From contig NZ_CP065410.1 of NCBI RefSeq assembly GCF_020544405.1, positions 2,046,001 through 2,110,000 of the forward strand: a stretch of DNA of 64,000 nucleotides. Reading direction: 5' to 3'. Position 1 is the stretch's first letter; every line of letters begins with the position of its first letter. The position numbers and the translations under genes are program-made. This stretch comes from Pseudomonas sp. IAC-BECa141 (lineage in GTDB: Bacteria > Pseudomonadota > Gammaproteobacteria > Pseudomonadales > Pseudomonadaceae). This document shows positions 31,048 through 41,857 of the stretch, in pieces. The notes under the pieces were generated by a model. It did not search any database. It saw only the letters and a list, made by a program, of their open reading frames with translations, and was not told the origin of the DNA.

Positions 31048-31587
31048 TTAGTGCTTCAGGTCTTCAGCGCCCTGCAACGGCTCATCACCGAGCAACAAAT
31101 CCTTGTCATGGCTGACCAGCTCTTCCTCGAACATCCGCCACACGTGATCGTCCTGGGTGCCCAGCAATTCAACAAAACGCCGGCCTTCGATCTTGTCGCT
31201 CAACTGGCCGATGTACCGGCCCTGTTCGGTCTCGCTACGGGCCAGGACAATCTTGCGATCCTTCTCCGGTTGAGTCGGCGAGATCAGGTTCAGTTCCAGG
31301 GTTTTCGGCTGGCTGTCGCCGCTCAGGCGCAGATCGACTTCGCCGGTGACATCATCCAGATGCACGGCAGCGCGCATCTTCAAGGTCTGCGCCAGCAGTT
31401 CGCGATCCAGTGAACGGTTGATGCCTTTGCCGGCCTCGTAGTAGTTATCGTTGACCAGGTTGTCCGGGTTGTTCACCGCAATGGTCACCATGGACAGCGT
31501 CAGGGTCACCGAACAGGCCAGAATCCCGATGATGATCCATGGCCAAAGGTGCTTGTACCAGGGACTTGCGGAGTTTGCTGCGGGCAT
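31048..31587 (-). CDS. ccoH: FixH/CcoH family protein
   Basis: FixH/CcoH is a single-span membrane protein that associates with the cbb3 oxidase during assembly. The 179-residue product has a membrane helix near residues 17-40 (WIIIGILACSVTLTLSMVTI) followed by the family motif NNPDNLVNDNYYEAGKGIN and a periplasmic beta-rich domain. The ATG at 31587 is 12 bases after the ccoG stop; the upstream in-frame TTG is unlikely. It is located between ccoG and ccoI as in the standard ccoGHIS order. Confidence 0.92.
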   Translation of the reverse strand: MPAANSASPWYKHLWPWIIIGILACSVTLTLSMVTIAVNNPDNLVNDNYYEAGKGINRSLDRELLAQTLKMRAAVHLDDVTGEVDLRLSGDSQPKTLELNLISPTQPEKDRKIVLARSETEQGRYIGQLSDKIEGRRFVELLGTQDDHVWRMFEEELVSHDKDLLLGDEPLQGAEDLKH

Positions 31588-31598
31588 GTTCAGTTCTC

Positions 31599-33017
31599 TC
31601 AACGATTTTGTGGGCCGATGAAACGGCTCTTGGCTTCTACGTGGACGCTGTCGTCATCGGCATCCTTGAGGATGAATTTCACCTCGTTGGTGCTCGATGG
31701 CAATTGTTCAGGTGCGCTCGACAGTTCGACCGGCATGCTGAAGATTTCCCCGGCCGGCACCTTGATCTCGCGTTTGCCTTGCAGGCGCAGATCCGGCAAG
31801 CCGGCAGCTTCCAGCACATAAGTGTGGTCGCGCTGATCCTTGTTCATGATCTTCAGGCTGTAGACGTTTTCGATCCGGCCTTCGGCGTTTTCACGGTAAA
31901 GCACGCGGTCTTTGCTGACGTCGAAACCCACCAGCGAACGCATGAAGAATGCGGTCACCAACAGGCTGATCATCGCCAGCAGCACCACGGCGTAGCCGAT
32001 CAGGCGCGGGCGCAGTTTATGGGTCTTCTGCCCGGATAAATTGTGTTCGGTGGTGTAGCTGATCAGCCCGCGCGGGTAATCCATCTTGTCCATGATGCTG
32101 TCGCAGGCGTCGATGCATGCGGCGCAACCGATGCACTCGATCTGCAGGCCGTCGCGGATGTCGATGCCGGTCGGGCAGACCTGAACGCACATGGTGCAGT
32201 CGATGCAGTCGCCCAGGCCCAGGGCCTTGTAGTCGACGCCTTTCTTGCGCGGGCCACGGCTTTCGCCGCGCCGCGGGTCGTAGGAAACAATCAGGGTGTC
32301 CTTGTCGAACATCACGCTCTGGAAGCGCGCATACGGACACATGTAGATGCACACCTGCTCCCGCAACCAGCCGGCGTTGCCGTACGTGGCGAGGGTGAAG
32401 AAGCCGACCCAGAAATACGACCAGCCATCGGCTTGCCCGGTGAAGAAGTCAAAGACCAGTTCACGGATCGGCGAGAAGTAGCCGACGAAGGTCATGCCGG
32501 TGACGAAACCGATCAGCAACCACATGGCGTGCTTGGCGAACTTGCGCAGGAACTTGTTGGCACTCATCGGCGCCTTGTCCAGCTTGATGCGCTGGTTGCG
32601 GTCGCCTTCGGTGACCTTTTCGCACCACATGAAAATCCACGTCCACACGCTTTGTGGGCAGGTATAACCACACCAGACCCGGCCGGCATACACCGTGATG
32701 AAGAACAGGCCGAATGCGGCAATGATCAGCAGGCCCGAAAGCAGGATGAAATCCTGGGGCCAGAAGGTGGCGCCGAAAATGAAGAACTTGCGTTCCGGCA
32801 GGTTCCACCACACGGCCTGATGGCCGCCCCAGTTCAGCCACACCGTACCGAAATACAACAGGAACAGCGCCGTGCCGCCCATCATCCGCAGATTGCGGAA
32901 CAGGCCGGTGAAAGCTCTTGTGTAGATTTTTTCTCGAGCGGCGTAAAGATCGACGCTGTTGTTCGCGTTCTTGTCGGGCGGCGTGACGTCGTGTACCGGA
33001 ATCTGGTTGCTCATCAT
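31599..33017 (-). CDS. ccoG: cbb3-type cytochrome oxidase accessory protein CcoG (FixG)
   Basis: CcoG is a membrane ferredoxin-like protein, reported to act as a cupric reductase for copper delivery to cbb3 oxidase. The 472-residue product has several membrane helices in the first half with GYTCPQSVWTWIFMW near residue 119. Two 4Fe-4S motifs follow: CIDCTMCVQVCPTGIDI near 266 and CIGCAACIDACDSIMDK near 286. A final membrane helix near 340 leads to a C-terminal Ig-like domain. Two adjacent ATG codons (33017 and 33014) can serve as start. An ANR-like box lies about 165 bases upstream. Confidence 0.95.
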   Translation of the reverse strand: MMSNQIPVHDVTPPDKNANNSVDLYAAREKIYTRAFTGLFRNLRMMGGTALFLLYFGTVWLNWGGHQAVWWNLPERKFFIFGATFWPQDFILLSGLLIIAAFGLFFITVYAGRVWCGYTCPQSVWTWIFMWCEKVTEGDRNQRIKLDKAPMSANKFLRKFAKHAMWLLIGFVTGMTFVGYFSPIRELVFDFFTGQADGWSYFWVGFFTLATYGNAGWLREQVCIYMCPYARFQSVMFDKDTLIVSYDPRRGESRGPRKKGVDYKALGLGDCIDCTMCVQVCPTGIDIRDGLQIECIGCAACIDACDSIMDKMDYPRGLISYTTEHNLSGQKTHKLRPRLIGYAVVLLAMISLLVTAFFMRSLVGFDVSKDRVLYRENAEGRIENVYSLKIMNKDQRDHTYVLEAAGLPDLRLQGKREIKVPAGEIFSMPVELSSAPEQLPSSTNEVKFILKDADDDSVHVEAKSRFIGPQNR

Positions 33018-33275
33018 TGCATCCCACGGCAGTGGAAAAATGCCTCGGTCGATACGTGCCGACCGGGGTCAAAAAGGGGTGTTGCAGTGGCCCAATGATA
33101 CGCCTGTACCACCGACGAACGGGTGCGACCTTTGGTCGCGTTGGGGAAAAAACCTGAATGGTGTAGCGAATGCAGCAAAGCATGATGCAGATCAATTGAC
33201 TATAGACGACAGGCACTGCTGACATTGAGGCGGCTGCGCTGCACAAGAGCAGACGCAGCCGCTTTCATCGGTCGT
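33018..33275. other. Intergenic region upstream of ccoG
   Basis: No gene is supported here. It holds the 5' region of ccoG with an ANR-like site at 33182. A plus-strand open frame starting at 33225 overlaps a better minus-strand candidate and is not accepted. Confidence 0.6.
33182..33195 (-). promoter_or_regulatory. ANR-like box upstream of ccoG
   Basis: On the minus strand the sequence is TTGAT CTGC ATCAT, one mismatch from the ANR consensus. It centres about 172 bases before the ccoG start, implying a leader of roughly 130 bases if activation occurs from -41.5. Confidence 0.65.
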
Positions 33276-33464
33276 TCACAGTATCCGGCCGCCGCCAAGG
33301 CTATCCATTCCACCGGTGCCTTTTTTTCTGTCAGCTGCGACATTGCCTTTCGTGGAGCGCTTTTGTCGTTTCAGGCTGTCGCTATCGGTCACATCGTTTT
33401 GTGGGGTCTGTTCATCCGTTTGAATCGGCTCATCACCGCCCTGATTCTGATGTTGTTCGTTCAT
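33276..33464 (-). CDS. Small hydrophilic hypothetical protein
   Basis: A 62-residue open frame begins MNEQHQNQGGDEPIQ. It is very rich in Gln, Asp, Glu, Thr and Lys, has no hydrophobic segment, and ends with a Gly-rich tail (GGMDSLGGGRIL). The ATG at 33464 has an excellent Shine-Dalgarno AAGGAAGG about six bases upstream, which is the main reason to accept it. It lies between the ccoNOQP-1 operon and ccoG on the same strand. I recognise no family; it may be an intrinsically disordered small protein, or a chance frame. Confidence 0.5.
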   Translation of the reverse strand: MNEQHQNQGGDEPIQTDEQTPQNDVTDSDSLKRQKRSTKGNVAADRKKGTGGMDSLGGGRIL

Positions 33465-33482
33465 CGTATGCCTTCCTTGCAA

Positions 33483-33856
33483 GATGAGTTGTGAGGTCGC
33501 AGCGCATCGGCTGCCGAAGGACGTTATCGCTTGCCAGCCAATGTGCCCAACGAATTTCGGTTGCGAGATGTGAAGCTGCGATGTGGTTCTTTTAGCCCCA
33601 CAGATTGATCTGCGTACTCGAAAAATGTCGGAGAGGTTCGTTTCTCAGCGGCGCAGCGTCCCAGCAGACGTACCTGACAGCTAGCTTTTCGGATGATCGC
33701 AAGCAACTGCATGTCAATCTGATCGAGAACAATGATTGGCAAAAACCGCAATTCGCGGACAGGTTCCGCTGAAATCCATCTGGGCCAGTCGGCCATAAGC
33801 AAAAGCCCCGCCAATTCTCATTGGCGGGGCCGTTTTTTTTGCTTCAAACGTTGGCC
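33483..33856. other. Intergenic region between ccoP-1 and the small ORF
   Basis: Apart from the terminator at 33801 I see no supported feature. A 96-codon minus-strand frame (33524-33814) starts inside the terminator and lacks a ribosome binding site, so it is not accepted. Confidence 0.55.
33801..33842. terminator. Rho-independent terminator of ccoNOQP-1
   Basis: A GC-rich stem GCCCCGCCAAT / ATTGGCGGGGC with loop TCTC is flanked by AAAA on the left and TTTTTTTT on the right. It begins 15 bases beyond the ccoP stop and can act on either strand. Confidence 0.9.
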
Positions 33857-34840
33857 TTACTGGGCCTCGGCTTCCGCTGGTTTTTCACCGTGGGACAGGC
33901 TGTAAACATAAGCCGCCAGCAGGTGAACCTTGTCGTTGCCTTGCAGTTGTTCCTGGGCAGGCATCTGGCCCTGGCGGCCGTAACGGATGGTCTGCTGCAG
34001 CTGCGCGAAGCTCGAGCCGTAGATGAACGCGGCCGGGTGGGTCAGGTTCGGGGCGCCCATTGCCGGGGTGCCTTTGCCTTCCGGACCGTGGCACGCCACG
34101 CAGTTGGCAGCGAACAGTTTCTGGCCGTTGGCCGGATCCGCCTTGGTGCCTTCCGGCAGCTTGCGGCCATCGAGATTGGTCAGCACGAACGCGGCCACGT
34201 CGGCCACGCCTTGCTCACCGATCACTTCCGCCCAGGCCGGCATCACCGCGTGACGACCGCCCATGATGGTGGTCTTGATGGTTTCCGGTTCGCCGCCCCA
34301 GCGCCAGTCGGCGTCGGTCAGGTTAGGGAAACCATAAGCGCCCTTGGCGTCGGAACCGTGGCAGACCGAGCAGTTGGAGGCGAACAGACGGCCACCCATC
34401 TTCAGGGCTTGCGGATCCTTCGCGACTTCCTCGATCGGCATCGCCGCGAACTTGGCGAAGATCGGACCGAACTTGGCGTCCGAGCGAGCCATTTCCTTTT
34501 CCCACTCGTGAACGCCGGTCCAGCCGGTCTGGCCGTTGGCGAACGGGGTCTGCTTCTCGGTATCGAGGTAGTTGTAGCCCGGCAGCAGGCCTTTCCAGCT
34601 GCCCAGGCCCGGGTACAGCACCAGATAACCCAACGCGAACACGATGGTACCCACGAACAGCATGAACCACCATTTCGGCAGCGGGTTGTCGTACTCCTCG
34701 ATCCCGTCGAAGGAGTGGCCGACCGTCTCGTCGGTCTGCTCGGCGCGCTGACCCTTGCGGGTCGACAGCAACAGCCAGGTCAGGGAAAAGATCGTACCGA
34801 GACTGAGGACTGTGACGTACAGACTCCAGAATGTAGTCAT
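33857..34840 (-). CDS. ccoP: cbb3 cytochrome oxidase subunit CcoP (first operon)
   Basis: CcoP is the diheme c-type subunit that passes electrons to CcoO. The 327-residue protein has an N-terminal membrane helix and the conserved [16 protein letters not shown] near residue 43, then a second helix. Two cytochrome c domains carry [11 protein letters not shown] near residue 158 and [11 protein letters not shown] near 246. It overlaps ccoQ by 4 bases. Compared with the second copy at 37561 it has an insertion [16 protein letters not shown] between the helix and the first heme domain. By PAO1 order this is ccoP1. Confidence 0.95.
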   Translation of the reverse strand: MTTFWSLYVTVLSLGTIFSLTWLLLSTRKGQRAEQTDETVGHSFDGIEEYDNPLPKWWFMLFVGTIVFALGYLVLYPGLGSWKGLLPGYNYLDTEKQTPFANGQTGWTGVHEWEKEMARSDAKFGPIFAKFAAMPIEEVAKDPQALKMGGRLFASNCSVCHGSDAKGAYGFPNLTDADWRWGGEPETIKTTIMGGRHAVMPAWAEVIGEQGVADVAAFVLTNLDGRKLPEGTKADPANGQKLFAANCVACHGPEGKGTPAMGAPNLTHPAAFIYGSSFAQLQQTIRYGRQGQMPAQEQLQGNDKVHLLAAYVYSLSHGEKPAEAEAQ

Positions 34841-35025
34841 TCTTTGTTACTCCTAGAAGCTTGCTCGACGTGCTTGATGGCTTCGGGATCATCCGCGAAG
34901 GGCAGCAAGGTCGCGTCTTCAAACTCCGACTTGCGCTTGGGGCTGAACACCCACAACGCCAGGCCGATGAAGGCGACCATCACGACAACGGTGCCCAGGC
35001 CTCGAATCATCCCGATATCCATCAA
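34837..35025 (-). CDS. ccoQ: cbb3 cytochrome oxidase subunit CcoQ (first operon)
   Basis: CcoQ is a single-helix subunit that stabilises the oxidase. The 62-residue product has a membrane helix ([20 protein letters not shown], residues 7-26) followed by the family signature [20 protein letters not shown]. It begins 3 bases after ccoO and overlaps ccoP by 4 bases, consistent with translational coupling. Confidence 0.93.
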   Translation of the reverse strand: MMDIGMIRGLGTVVVMVAFIGLALWVFSPKRKSEFEDATLLPFADDPEAIKHVEQASRSNKE

Positions 35026-35028
35026 GAA

Positions 35029-35637
35029 TCACCGTTTGCTTTTGATGATGGTGCCCAGGCCTTGCAGATAGGCCACCAGCGCGTCCATTTCGGTTTTGCC
35101 CTTCACGGCATCCCTGGCACCGGCGATGTCTTCGTCGGTGTAAGGGACGCCGAGCGTGCGCAACACTTCCATTTTCCTGGCCGTGTCTTTGCCATCGAGC
35201 TTGTTTTCTACGAGGAACGGGTAGGCCGGCATTTTCGACTCAGGCACTACGTTGCGCGGGTTGTACAAGTGCGCACGCTGCCAGTCATCGGAGTAACGAC
35301 CGCCGACGCGGGCCAGGTCCGGGCCGGTACGCTTGGAACCCCACAGGAACGGGTGATCCCAGACGCTTTCACCGGCGACCGAGTAATGGCCGTAGCGTTC
35401 GGTTTCGGCACGGAACGGACGGATCATCTGCGAGTGGCAGCCGACACAGCCGTTGGCGATGTAAACGTCGCGGCCTTCCAGTTCAAGGGCGGTGCGCGGC
35501 TTCATGCCTTCGACCGGCTTGTTGGTGACGTCCTGGAAGAACAGCGGAACGATTTGGGTCAGGCCACCGACGCTGACGGCGATGACCATGAAGAAGGCCA
35601 GCAGGCCAATATTCTTCTCGACAGCTTCATGCTTCAT
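35029..35637 (-). CDS. ccoO: cbb3 cytochrome oxidase subunit CcoO (first operon)
   Basis: CcoO is the monoheme c subunit between CcoP and CcoN. The 202-residue protein has an N-terminal membrane anchor (residues about 10-30), [20 protein letters not shown] near 38 and a single heme site [19 protein letters not shown] near 58. The rest is typical, including [19 protein letters not shown] near 91. Its stop is followed 3 bases later by ccoQ, and its start overlaps the end of ccoN by a base. Confidence 0.95.
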   Translation of the reverse strand: MKHEAVEKNIGLLAFFMVIAVSVGGLTQIVPLFFQDVTNKPVEGMKPRTALELEGRDVYIANGCVGCHSQMIRPFRAETERYGHYSVAGESVWDHPFLWGSKRTGPDLARVGGRYSDDWQRAHLYNPRNVVPESKMPAYPFLVENKLDGKDTARKMEVLRTLGVPYTDEDIAGARDAVKGKTEMDALVAYLQGLGTIIKSKR

Positions 35638-37079
35638 CAGTGAGCTCCAACTACGGCGATCTTGGCGGCGGCTTCAGCTTCAGCCGGGTCCGAGGCGCGA
35701 ACGGTGCGCCACACGTTGTAGGCCATCAACAGCATGCCGCTGGCGAAGAACGCACCGCCCAGGGCACGGACGATGTAGCCAGGATGGCTGGCCTGCAGCG
35801 CTTCGACGAACGAGTAGGTGAGGGTGCCGTCGTCGTTGATTGCACGCCACATCAGGCCTTGAGTGATGCCGTTGACCCACATCGAAGCGATGTACAGCAC
35901 GGTACCGATGGTCGCGAGCCAGAAGTGCGCGTTGATCAGACCGACGCTGTGCATCTGCGCGCGGCCGAACAGTTTCGGGATCATGTGGTAGATCGCGCCG
36001 ATCGAGATCATCGCTACCCAGCCGAGTGCACCGGCGTGTACGTGGCCGATGGTCCAGTCGGTGTAGTGCGAGAGCGAGTTGACGGTCTTGATCGCCATCA
36101 TCGGACCTTCGAAGGTCGACATGCCGTAGAACGCCAGCGATACCACGAGGAAACGCAGGATCGGGTCGGTGCGCAGCTTATGCCAGGCGCCCGACAGGGT
36201 CATCATGCCGTTGATCATGCCGCCCCAGCTCGGCGCCAGCAGGATGATCGACATTGCCATGCCCAGCGATTGTGCCCAGTCCGGCAGAGCGGTGTAGTGC
36301 AGGTGGTGCGGGCCGGCCCAGATGTACAGGGTGATCAGCGCCCAGAAGTGCACGATCGACAGACGATAGGAGTAGATCGGACGTTCGGCCTGTTTCGGCA
36401 CGAAGTAGTACATCATCCCCAGGAAACCGGTGGTCAGGAAGAAGCCCACGGCGTTGTGGCCGTACCACCACTGGATCATCGCGTCGGTGGCGCCCGAGTA
36501 GGCCGAGTAGGACTTGAACAGGCTGACCGGCAGCGACATGTGGTTGACGATGTGCAGCATCGCGGTCACCACGATGAACGCACCGTAGAACCAGTTACCG
36601 ACATAGATGTGCTTGGTCTTGCGCTTGGTGATGGTGCCGAAGAACACCAGACCGTAGGTGACCCAGACAATGGCCAGCAGAATGGCGAGAGGCCATTCCA
36701 GTTCCGCGTATTCCTTGGTGGTGGTGTAACCCAGCGGCAAGGTAATGATCGCGCCGACAATGACCGCTTGCCATCCCCAGAAGGTGAAGGCCGCGAGGCT
36801 GTCGGAAATCAGTCGCGTCTGGCAGGTTCGCTGCACGACATAGTAGGAAGTGGCAAACAGTGCACAACCACCGAAGGCGAAAATCACCAGGTTTGTGTGC
36901 AACGGGCGCAGGCGTCCAAAGCTCGTCCACGGCAGACCGAAATTCAGCTCCGGCCAGACCAGTTGCGAGGCGATGAAGACACCGAGCCCCATGCCAAGGA
37001 TCCCCCAGACCACCGTCATGATGGCGAACTGGCGGACTACCTTATAGTTATAAGCAGTCGGACTGATTGCTGTGCTCAT
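35637..37079 (-). CDS. ccoN: cbb3 cytochrome oxidase catalytic subunit CcoN (first operon)
   Basis: CcoN is the heme-copper catalytic subunit that reduces oxygen and pumps protons. The 480-residue membrane protein has 12 helices and the expected His ligands: [14 protein letters not shown] near residue 57, [13 protein letters not shown] near 205, [14 protein letters not shown] near 255, and [17 protein letters not shown] near 337. By position (nearest to ccoG) it corresponds to ccoN1 of P. aeruginosa, the copy used at higher oxygen. An imperfect ANR-like box lies about 90 bases upstream. Confidence 0.95.
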   Translation of the reverse strand: MSTAISPTAYNYKVVRQFAIMTVVWGILGMGLGVFIASQLVWPELNFGLPWTSFGRLRPLHTNLVIFAFGGCALFATSYYVVQRTCQTRLISDSLAAFTFWGWQAVIVGAIITLPLGYTTTKEYAELEWPLAILLAIVWVTYGLVFFGTITKRKTKHIYVGNWFYGAFIVVTAMLHIVNHMSLPVSLFKSYSAYSGATDAMIQWWYGHNAVGFFLTTGFLGMMYYFVPKQAERPIYSYRLSIVHFWALITLYIWAGPHHLHYTALPDWAQSLGMAMSIILLAPSWGGMINGMMTLSGAWHKLRTDPILRFLVVSLAFYGMSTFEGPMMAIKTVNSLSHYTDWTIGHVHAGALGWVAMISIGAIYHMIPKLFGRAQMHSVGLINAHFWLATIGTVLYIASMWVNGITQGLMWRAINDDGTLTYSFVEALQASHPGYIVRALGGAFFASGMLLMAYNVWRTVRASDPAEAEAAAKIAVVGAH

Positions 37080-37163
37080 TCTAAGGTTCCACGGTTTGGG
37101 TGTTTTATTAGGATTAAAATCGGCCGCAAGTATGTAGAAAGCAGGGGGTCAATGCAACGCGCC

Positions 37164-37177
37164 ATGACCTGGGTCAA
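37164..37177 (-). promoter_or_regulatory. Imperfect ANR-like box upstream of ccoN (first operon)
   Basis: On the minus strand the sequence reads TTGAC CCAG GTCAT, differing from the TTGAY-N4-RTCAA form by one base. The site is weaker than the one before the second ccoN, fitting the known difference between oxygen-tolerant cbb3-1 and ANR-induced cbb3-2 in P. aeruginosa. Confidence 0.5.
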
Positions 37178-37520
37178 TGCTTTCCAACGCTGATTCTGCG
37201 GCCTTTCCATGCGCCGCGTAAGGACAAAATTGCCCTCGGGCAAAATGTCGCAGCGGACGAAAAAAGCGAGGGGTCCCGGTCGGATGTAACGGGGTGTGTT
37301 CGAGCGCTCGGTTCGGGTGACGGACGGTAATCGGCACGACAGCCGGTATCTACCGGCCTTTGCGGCCATGTCAGTCAGCCGATTCGTTCAACGCCTCGCT
37401 CAGGGTCGACCTGGAACCGGCACGGGCCAGTCCGCATCGAGCAAGCGTAGACCCGAATCCGGGTAACCGAAAGGAGAGGGGCTGAAGGGGTGCGACAATG
37501 CGTCGCAAAGGGGCTGGAAA

Positions 37521-37545
37521 CTGCCGCACTGGAAACGTGCGGCAG
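37521..37545 (-). terminator. Hairpin after ccoP of the second operon
   Basis: A perfect 9-base stem CTGCCGCAC / GTGCGGCAG with a 7-base loop lies about 15 bases past the ccoP stop. The following T tract on the minus strand is short (TTTCC), so termination efficiency is uncertain. Confidence 0.55.
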
Positions 37546-37560
37546 TGTTGTACGCAATGA

Positions 37561-38514
37561 TTACTTTTTGTTGTCTTCAGTAATCAGTTTTTCTGTATTC
37601 AATCCATTGCTAAGGCTGTACACATAAGCGGCAAGCAATTGCACTTTATCGTTGCCCAACAGCTCGTTCTGAGCTGGCATGTGGCCTTGACGGCCATGGC
37701 GAATGGTCTGCTCGAGTTGGGTCAGGCTGGTGCCGTAGATGAAACCGGCCGGGTGCGTCAGATTCGGCGCGCCCATGGCTTCAGTGCCCTGGCCGTTTGC
37801 CCCGTGGCAGGCAATGCAGGTGGTGCTGAACGCCTGCTGACCGGCTTGCAGATCCGCCTTGTTGTCCGCCGGCAATGGCAGCCCCGCCAGTTCATGACGC
37901 ACATAGGCGGCAACGTTTTTCACGCCAGCCTCGCCCAGCACTTCACCCCACGCCGGCATCGCCGCCATCCGGCCACCCATGATGGTGGTCTTGATGGTTT
38001 CGGCGCTGCCGCCCCAACGCCAGTCCTTGTCGGCGAGGTTAGGGAAGCCGAACGCGCCTTTGGCATCCGAGCCATGGCACACCGAGCAGTTGGAGGCGAA
38101 CAGACGGCCACCCATTTTCAGCGCCTGCGGATCCTTCGCCACTTCTTCCACCGGCATCGCGGCGAACTTGGCGAAGATCGGCCCGAATTTGGCGTCGGCC
38201 TTGCTCATTTCCTTTTCCCACTCGTGGACGCCGGTCCAGCCGTCCTCGTAGCCGGGCAGGATGCCTTTCCAGTTGCCGAGGCCCGGATAAAGGATCAGAT
38301 AGCCCACGGAAAACACCAGCGTGCCGGCAAACAGCATGAACCACCACTGCGGCAGCGGGTTGTCGTACTCCTCGATGCCGTCGAAGCTGTGGCCCATGGT
38401 CTGGTCGACGCTGCCCTTGGTTTCGCCCCGACGGGTGCCGACCAGCAGCCAGGTCAGGCCGATCAGGCTGCCGATGGTCAGTACGCAGATCCACGTACTC
38501 CAGAAGGTGGTCAT
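37561..38514 (-). CDS. ccoP: cbb3 cytochrome oxidase subunit CcoP (second operon)
   Basis: This second diheme CcoP has 317 residues and the same layout as the first: membrane helix, [16 protein letters not shown] near residue 43, then heme sites [11 protein letters not shown] near 144 and [11 protein letters not shown] near 233. It lacks the insertion found in the first copy after LPGY. It overlaps ccoQ by 4 bases. By PAO1 gene order it is ccoP2, the low-oxygen isoform. A hairpin follows at 37521. Confidence 0.95.
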   Translation of the reverse strand: MTTFWSTWICVLTIGSLIGLTWLLVGTRRGETKGSVDQTMGHSFDGIEEYDNPLPQWWFMLFAGTLVFSVGYLILYPGLGNWKGILPGYEDGWTGVHEWEKEMSKADAKFGPIFAKFAAMPVEEVAKDPQALKMGGRLFASNCSVCHGSDAKGAFGFPNLADKDWRWGGSAETIKTTIMGGRMAAMPAWGEVLGEAGVKNVAAYVRHELAGLPLPADNKADLQAGQQAFSTTCIACHGANGQGTEAMGAPNLTHPAGFIYGTSLTQLEQTIRHGRQGHMPAQNELLGNDKVQLLAAYVYSLSNGLNTEKLITEDNKK

Positions 38515-38708
38515 GACCGGGTACTCCTTGTTTCAGTTGCAGGGGTTGGGTCGGGTTGCGGCTCGTCGGCAAACGGCAGCAGGCGCGCTTCGGCAAATTC
38601 CGGCGTGCGTTTGCGGTTGAATACCCACAGGGTCAGGCCGACGAAGGCCACGAACACCACGACCGTGCCGAGGCCGCGAATCAGCCCCGCGCTCATTTCA
38701 AAGGCCAT
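38511..38708 (-). CDS. ccoQ: cbb3 cytochrome oxidase subunit CcoQ (second operon)
   Basis: The 65-residue product begins [14 protein letters not shown], with one membrane helix (residues about 9-30, [15 protein letters not shown]) and the signature [19 protein letters not shown]. The start at 38708 was chosen because the longer frame upstream only reads through the end of ccoO in another frame. It lies 5 bases after ccoO and overlaps ccoP by 4. Confidence 0.92.
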   Translation of the reverse strand: MAFEMSAGLIRGLGTVVVFVAFVGLTLWVFNRKRTPEFAEARLLPFADEPQPDPTPATETRSTRS

Positions 38709-38713
38709 CTCAA

Positions 38714-39322
38714 TCACCTCTTGCTCTTGATCGCAGTGCCAAGCACTTGCAGGTAGGAGACGAGGGCGTCCATTTCGGTCTTGCCCTTGAGGCTGGCCAC
38801 CGCACCGCTGATGTCGTCGTCGGTGTACGGCACGCCGAGGGTGCGCATGACCTTGAGCTTGGTTTCGGTGTGGCTGCTGTCGACCGGCTGGGTAACCAGC
38901 CACGGGTAGGCCGGCATTTTCGATTCCGGCACGACGTTGCGCGGGTTGTACAAGTGCGCACGGTGCCAGTCATCCGAGTAACGCGAACCGACCCGGGCCA
39001 GGTCCGGACCGGTACGTTTGGAACCCCACAGGAACGGGTGATCCCACACGCTTTCCCCAGCCACCGAGTAGTGGCCGTAGCGTTCGGTTTCGGCGCGGAA
39101 GGGACGGATCATCTGCGAGTGGCAACCGACGCAGCCTTCGCGGATGTAGATGTCGCGGCCTTCCAGTTGCAGCGCGGTGTAGGGCTTCATGCCTTCCACC
39201 GGTTTGTTGGTCACATCCTGGAAGAACAGCGGGACGATCTGGGTCAGGCCGCCGATACTCACGGCGAACACCATCAGCAGCATCAGCAGGCCGACGTTCT
39301 TTTCAATCGTTTCGTGTTTCAT
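38714..39322 (-). CDS. ccoO: cbb3 cytochrome oxidase subunit CcoO (second operon)
   Basis: This monoheme c subunit has 202 residues, starting [15 protein letters not shown] with an N-terminal membrane anchor. The heme site [14 protein letters not shown] lies near residue 56 and [19 protein letters not shown] near 91. It differs from the first copy mainly near the C-terminus. The ATG at 39322 was preferred to a longer frame because it matches the start of the first-copy CcoO and has AGGAG-type bases upstream. Confidence 0.95.
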   Translation of the reverse strand: MKHETIEKNVGLLMLLMVFAVSIGGLTQIVPLFFQDVTNKPVEGMKPYTALQLEGRDIYIREGCVGCHSQMIRPFRAETERYGHYSVAGESVWDHPFLWGSKRTGPDLARVGSRYSDDWHRAHLYNPRNVVPESKMPAYPWLVTQPVDSSHTETKLKVMRTLGVPYTDDDISGAVASLKGKTEMDALVSYLQVLGTAIKSKR

Positions 39323-39332
39323 GGCGGACTCC

Positions 39333-40757
<1,425 letters not shown>

Positions 40758-40852
40758 GGTTCCCCATCCACGGTTCAGCCGAAGTGAGTGCGCGCAGAAA
40801 ACGCCGCGAACCCTTCGCCTGGAGTTATAGGCAGACTAAAAGCGAGGCAAGC

Positions 40853-41530
40853 ATGGACAAACAGCACAAGGCCAGTATTGACGGGGATCAATGGGCGCAG
40901 TGCCTGCGGGATCACGGGTGGCTTTGGGATGCCGCTGTTGGCGAGGCTTCGGCGACGCTCATTCTTGCCCATGGTGCCGGGGCGCCGATGGACAGCGACT
41001 GGATGAACGATATGGCTGGGCGCCTTGCCGGGCTTGGTATCAACGTGTTGCGGTTTGAGTTTCCTTATATGGCGCAGCGGCGGGTTGATGGCAGCAAACG
41101 CCCGCCGAATCCGGCGCCGAAGTTGCTCGAATGTTGGCGTGAGGTGTATGGCCTGGTGCGACTTCATGTCGCTGGGGTTTTGGCGGTTGGCGGGAAGTCG
41201 ATGGGGGGGCGGATGGCCAGTCTCCTGGCGGACGAGTTGGGTGCGGATGCGTTGGTGTGTCTGGGGTATCCGTTTTATGCGGTTGGGAAACCTGAGAAAC
41301 CGCGGGTCGAACATCTGGCTTCTTTGCGGACTCGGACGTTGATTGTTCAAGGCGAGCGGGATGCGCTTGGCAATCGGGACGCTGTTGAGGCTTACGATTT
41401 ATCACCGAGTATTGAGGTTTTTTGGTTGGCCTCTGGGGATCATGATTTGAAGCCGCTGAAGGTTTCCGGGTTTACGCAGGAGCAGCATTTGGCTTCGGCG
41501 GCGGAGAGGGTTGCCGGGTTTCTTCGGTGA
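40853..41530 (+). CDS. Alpha/beta hydrolase of the KANL3/Tex30-like family
   Basis: This is a predicted serine hydrolase of unknown substrate. The 225-residue protein has LILAHGAGAPMDSDWM near residue 36, which supplies the oxyanion HGAG. The nucleophile motif GGKSMGGRMAS is near residue 116, with VQGERDALG near 164 and GDHDLKP near 195 giving the acid and the His. The ATG at 40853 has GAGG seven bases upstream. The gene is divergent from the second ccoN operon, and its first codons contain the ANR box of that operon. A gene of this kind also adjoins cco in P. aeruginosa as I recall. Confidence 0.85.
   Translation: MDKQHKASIDGDQWAQCLRDHGWLWDAAVGEASATLILAHGAGAPMDSDWMNDMAGRLAGLGINVLRFEFPYMAQRRVDGSKRPPNPAPKLLECWREVYGLVRLHVAGVLAVGGKSMGGRMASLLADELGADALVCLGYPFYAVGKPEKPRVEHLASLRTRTLIVQGERDALGNRDAVEAYDLSPSIEVFWLASGDHDLKPLKVSGFTQEQHLASAAERVAGFLR
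40878..40891 (-). promoter_or_regulatory. ANR box for the second ccoNOQP operon
   Basis: The plus strand reads TTGAC GGGG ATCAA, matching TTGAY-N4-RTCAA in all specified positions. It centres about 127 bases before the ccoN start and lies inside codons 9-13 of the divergent hydrolase. Activation from -41.5 would give a leader of roughly 85 bases. Confidence 0.75.
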
Positions 41531-41596
41531 GGTTTGGTTTTTGGGTGTATATCCGTTGCTGCGGTTATGGCTGCTTAGGGTTCCGCCCTTACGGCG

Positions 41597-41628
41597 GGTC
41601 ACTTTTGGCAAACGCCCCAAAAGTAACC
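41597..41628. repeat. Hairpin of a Pseudomonas intergenic repeat
   Basis: The arms GGTCACTTTTGG and CCAAAAGTAACC pair with one mismatch around a short loop. I recall this sequence as recurrent between Pseudomonas genes, but copy number cannot be checked here. Confidence 0.6.
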
Positions 41629-41857
41629 AAAAACGCTTGCTCCTACGTCCGGCCCACTCGCTAAAGCTCGGGGTTCCTTCGCTCCGGGATTCATCCGGGG
41701 GGGCATCGCCTACGGTTTGCTTCGCTGCACCTCCTCTCGATGTGTTTGGCTTCGCCAAACGGTCGCTGCGCTCCCACCCCGGATAAATCCCTCCACTCAG
41801 CCTTCCGACGTCGCCCGAAGATCAAAAGCGGTACTCGAGCTAACGCTCATCGTTTTC

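Larger units (their letters stand above)
37080..37560. other. Intergenic region between the two cco operons
   Basis: There is no supported gene. It contains an ANR-like site at 37164, a long inverted repeat at 37223-37249 (GACA-AAA-TTGCCC TC GGGCAA-AA-TGTC) and a GC-rich hairpin at 37521. The open frames here lack ribosome binding sites and recognisable content. Confidence 0.6.

Noticed and set aside
33524..33814. A 96-codon minus-strand frame downstream of ccoP
   Set aside because: Its start codon lies in the terminator hairpin, it has no ribosome binding site and no familiar content.
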